This document shows, one piece after another, positions 62,736-64,000 of a DNA stretch of 64,000 nt (positions are counted from its first letter, which is position 1; each line of letters begins with the position of its first letter). The stretch is taken from the NCBI GenBank assembly GCA_964057225.1, contig OZ059896.1, forward strand, positions 11,160,001 to 11,224,000, read 5' to 3'. The notes beneath the pieces are model-generated. The model saw only the letters and a list, made by a program, of their open reading frames with translations. It searched no databases and was not told the DNA's origin. A program made the position numbers and the translations under genes. The DNA comes from Auanema rhodensis. Its lineage: Eukaryota; Nematoda; Chromadorea; Rhabditida; Rhabditidae.

Positions 62736-62780
62736 ATGAAATATTTCATCAAAATCACATGCTAACAAATCTTGTTAGCA
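62736..62780. repeat. Two adjacent perfect palindromes
   Basis: ATGAAATATTTCAT at 62736-62749 is a perfect 14-bp palindrome. TGCTAACAA-atc-TTGTTAGCA at 62760-62780 is a perfect 9-bp stem with a 3-nt loop. They lie 10 nt apart in non-coding DNA. No function is assigned. Confidence 0.75.
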
Positions 62781-63381
62781 ACTTTCAACATTCAAATTTG
62801 TCATGATGATCATATGAAAATTACATTATATTTCATTTCTTTTTTTTATTTTCCTTTACTATATCATATAATCATCAACATACGTATATATTTCTTTAAT
62901 TATATCTTAAATTATCTTCTTTAAATATTAAATATAAGTATTATAATGATAATATTACTATACTTAATCAATTCCATTAATATTTAGCAAAATGTGTATG
63001 AAAATATTTTTTTTTATAAATCTTTTCTCATAATCTTTATTTTCTTCGAATGTTTATGACGTCAATCTAATTATATCCTAGCTACATTATTAGTTATTGA
63101 ACATTATACTGAATTCAATCAATATTAACATTTTATTTTAAAATTTGAATACAAAATTTTTGATTTTTAGTTATAGTTAATACTTCAAATTTTAGTTTTC
63201 CTTTTTTTAACTATTATGTTACATTGTAGAAGAAAATGCAAAAATAGGTCAAATATTAAAAAAGATTTCCATTTGAAAAACTTAATTAGTGATTTGATGA
63301 TCATAAATTGACATGTTAATATAATATATGCATATATCAAAGCTTGGCATGAACCCTTGCATAAGGCATTTGGTGCTCAAT

Positions 63382-63393
63382 CCCCCCCCCCCC
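63382..63393. repeat. Poly-C run of 12
   Basis: Twelve consecutive C in an otherwise strongly AT-rich region. Long G/C homopolymers are rare here. Confidence 0.9.
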
Positions 63394-64000
63394 ATCGCCT
63401 TGTCCTTCCTTCTCCGCCTATATTTTCTCATTTTTAAATGTTATGTAGTTTTACTATTAAAATCTCATATTATCAAACAGATGTTCACGACCATTCGACT
63501 AAGGAGGCATTCTTCGAAGATATAATGACACTATGATGTCATCATTATGAGTGCAAATGCAATAACTTTTTTTGTTCTTAAATAGTTTTGATATAACGAA
63601 CATACATACATATACGTCCATTTCATCTTCAAAATTTCATTTTTCCTCTATATTCTTGAATTGTTTGTTTTACAATGGTATTTATATCACATGAAACTTT
63701 TGATGGATTTTTTTGGATGTTTCGTAATTTGAACATGTATCATCTGCTTCTATTCCTTCCTATATCAACTTTACCCTGTCTTTTTTTATCGCATATTATA
63801 ATTTAAGATTATTTTTATGTTTTTCCACTGAGTAAAAATAATATCTTGTTTATCTCTAACTTCTCATCTTTAAAGATAGCAAGCTTACTGTTTTTACGAT
63901 GTTGGCGTCATGAAGCTTTGAAGCAAAAAAAAGTTTTTTTTTAGTTTATGGCGTTACGATTGTTACTTTTTCTTTGGTAGATTGTCGAATATCATTCCTT

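Larger units (their letters stand above)
59615..64000. other. Long AT-rich region without a recognisable gene
   Basis: 4.4 kb. The start holds the ZIP 3' UTR. A (TATG)n run is at 59762-59780. T/C-rich stretches occur near 61360-61440 and 62430-62580. A cluster of short palindromes is at 62735-62780 and a poly-C run at 63382-63393. No open frame shows splice-linked or family-level support. The T/C tract at 61360-61440 resembles the one upstream of PTR and could mark a start site whose coding exons lie outside the window. Confidence 0.55.

Noticed and set aside
1..64000. CRISPR arrays, insertion sequences, tRNA or rRNA genes, retroviral or transposon open frames
   Set aside because: No direct-repeat/spacer pattern, no transposase, reverse transcriptase or integrase motifs, and no tRNA cloverleaf or T-loop consensus were seen when reading both strands.

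Overview
The window is nuclear DNA of a metazoan, most probably a nematode. It is strongly AT-rich, with many very short introns (mostly about 45-60 nt, GT-AG), coding exons of roughly 70-250 nt, and AT-rich intergenic stretches of 0.1-4 kb. The nematode reading rests on gene content: a patched-related (PTR) protein with sterol-sensing domain motifs, a divergent nematode-style receptor tyrosine kinase, a ShKT-headed Cys-loop channel and a small neuropeptide-like precursor. Several start codons also lie 1-60 nt after a free 3' splice acceptor, as expected where a spliced leader is trans-spliced. I cannot name the species. No operon, CRISPR, phage or plasmid logic is present; this is ordinary eukaryotic chromosome. 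All gene models below were joined by eye from exon translations and splice signals, so the exon chains are predictions.

Layout. 0.1-1.5 kb: minus-strand Frag1/DRAM/Sfk1 (PGAP2-like) membrane protein, 5' end uncertain. 3.5-11.4 kb: plus-strand PTR gene with a 3 kb first intron preceded by a long pyrimidine tract. 13.2-16.7 kb: plus-strand receptor tyrosine kinase whose VAIK lysine and DFG aspartate are both replaced. 17.2-21.3 kb: plus-strand coatomer beta-prime (COPB2). 23.4-26.1 kb: minus-strand OSGIN-like flavoprotein. 27.5-30.5 kb: minus-strand helix-rich protein I do not recognise. 30.9-32.0 kb: minus-strand GSKIP-domain protein. 33.3-33.6 kb: minus-strand secreted peptide precursor. 34.9-41.6 kb: plus-strand 5-oxoprolinase (OPLAH). 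41.7-43.5 kb: minus-strand MON1/SAND-1. 44.3-46.9 kb: minus-strand GRIPAP1/GRASP-1 coiled-coil protein, with a small unresolved exon 57 bp upstream. 47.5-49.5 kb: plus-strand SLC17-like MFS transporter. 49.7-52.2 kb: minus-strand STAND-type NTPase-like protein with a Met-Gly-Cys N-terminus and a degenerate P-loop. 54.3-56.6 kb: plus-strand ShKT plus pentameric channel fusion. 57.8-59.6 kb: plus-strand ZIP (SLC39, LIV-1 type) metal transporter. 59.6-64 kb: AT-rich, no gene seen.

Functional themes. Several genes serve membrane traffic: COPB2 (COPI coat), MON1 (Rab5-to-Rab7 switch), GRIPAP1 (recycling endosome) and possibly the PGAP2-like protein (GPI-anchor maturation). Others are metabolic or transport genes (OPLAH in glutathione turnover, OSGIN, ZIP, SLC17). 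The genes most worth a second look are the receptor-like pseudokinase, the lipidation-signal STAND protein with a broken P-loop, and the ShKT-channel fusion that lacks the first cysteine of its Cys-loop. These three are lineage-type signalling proteins that keep the family fold while losing the residues that normally define activity.
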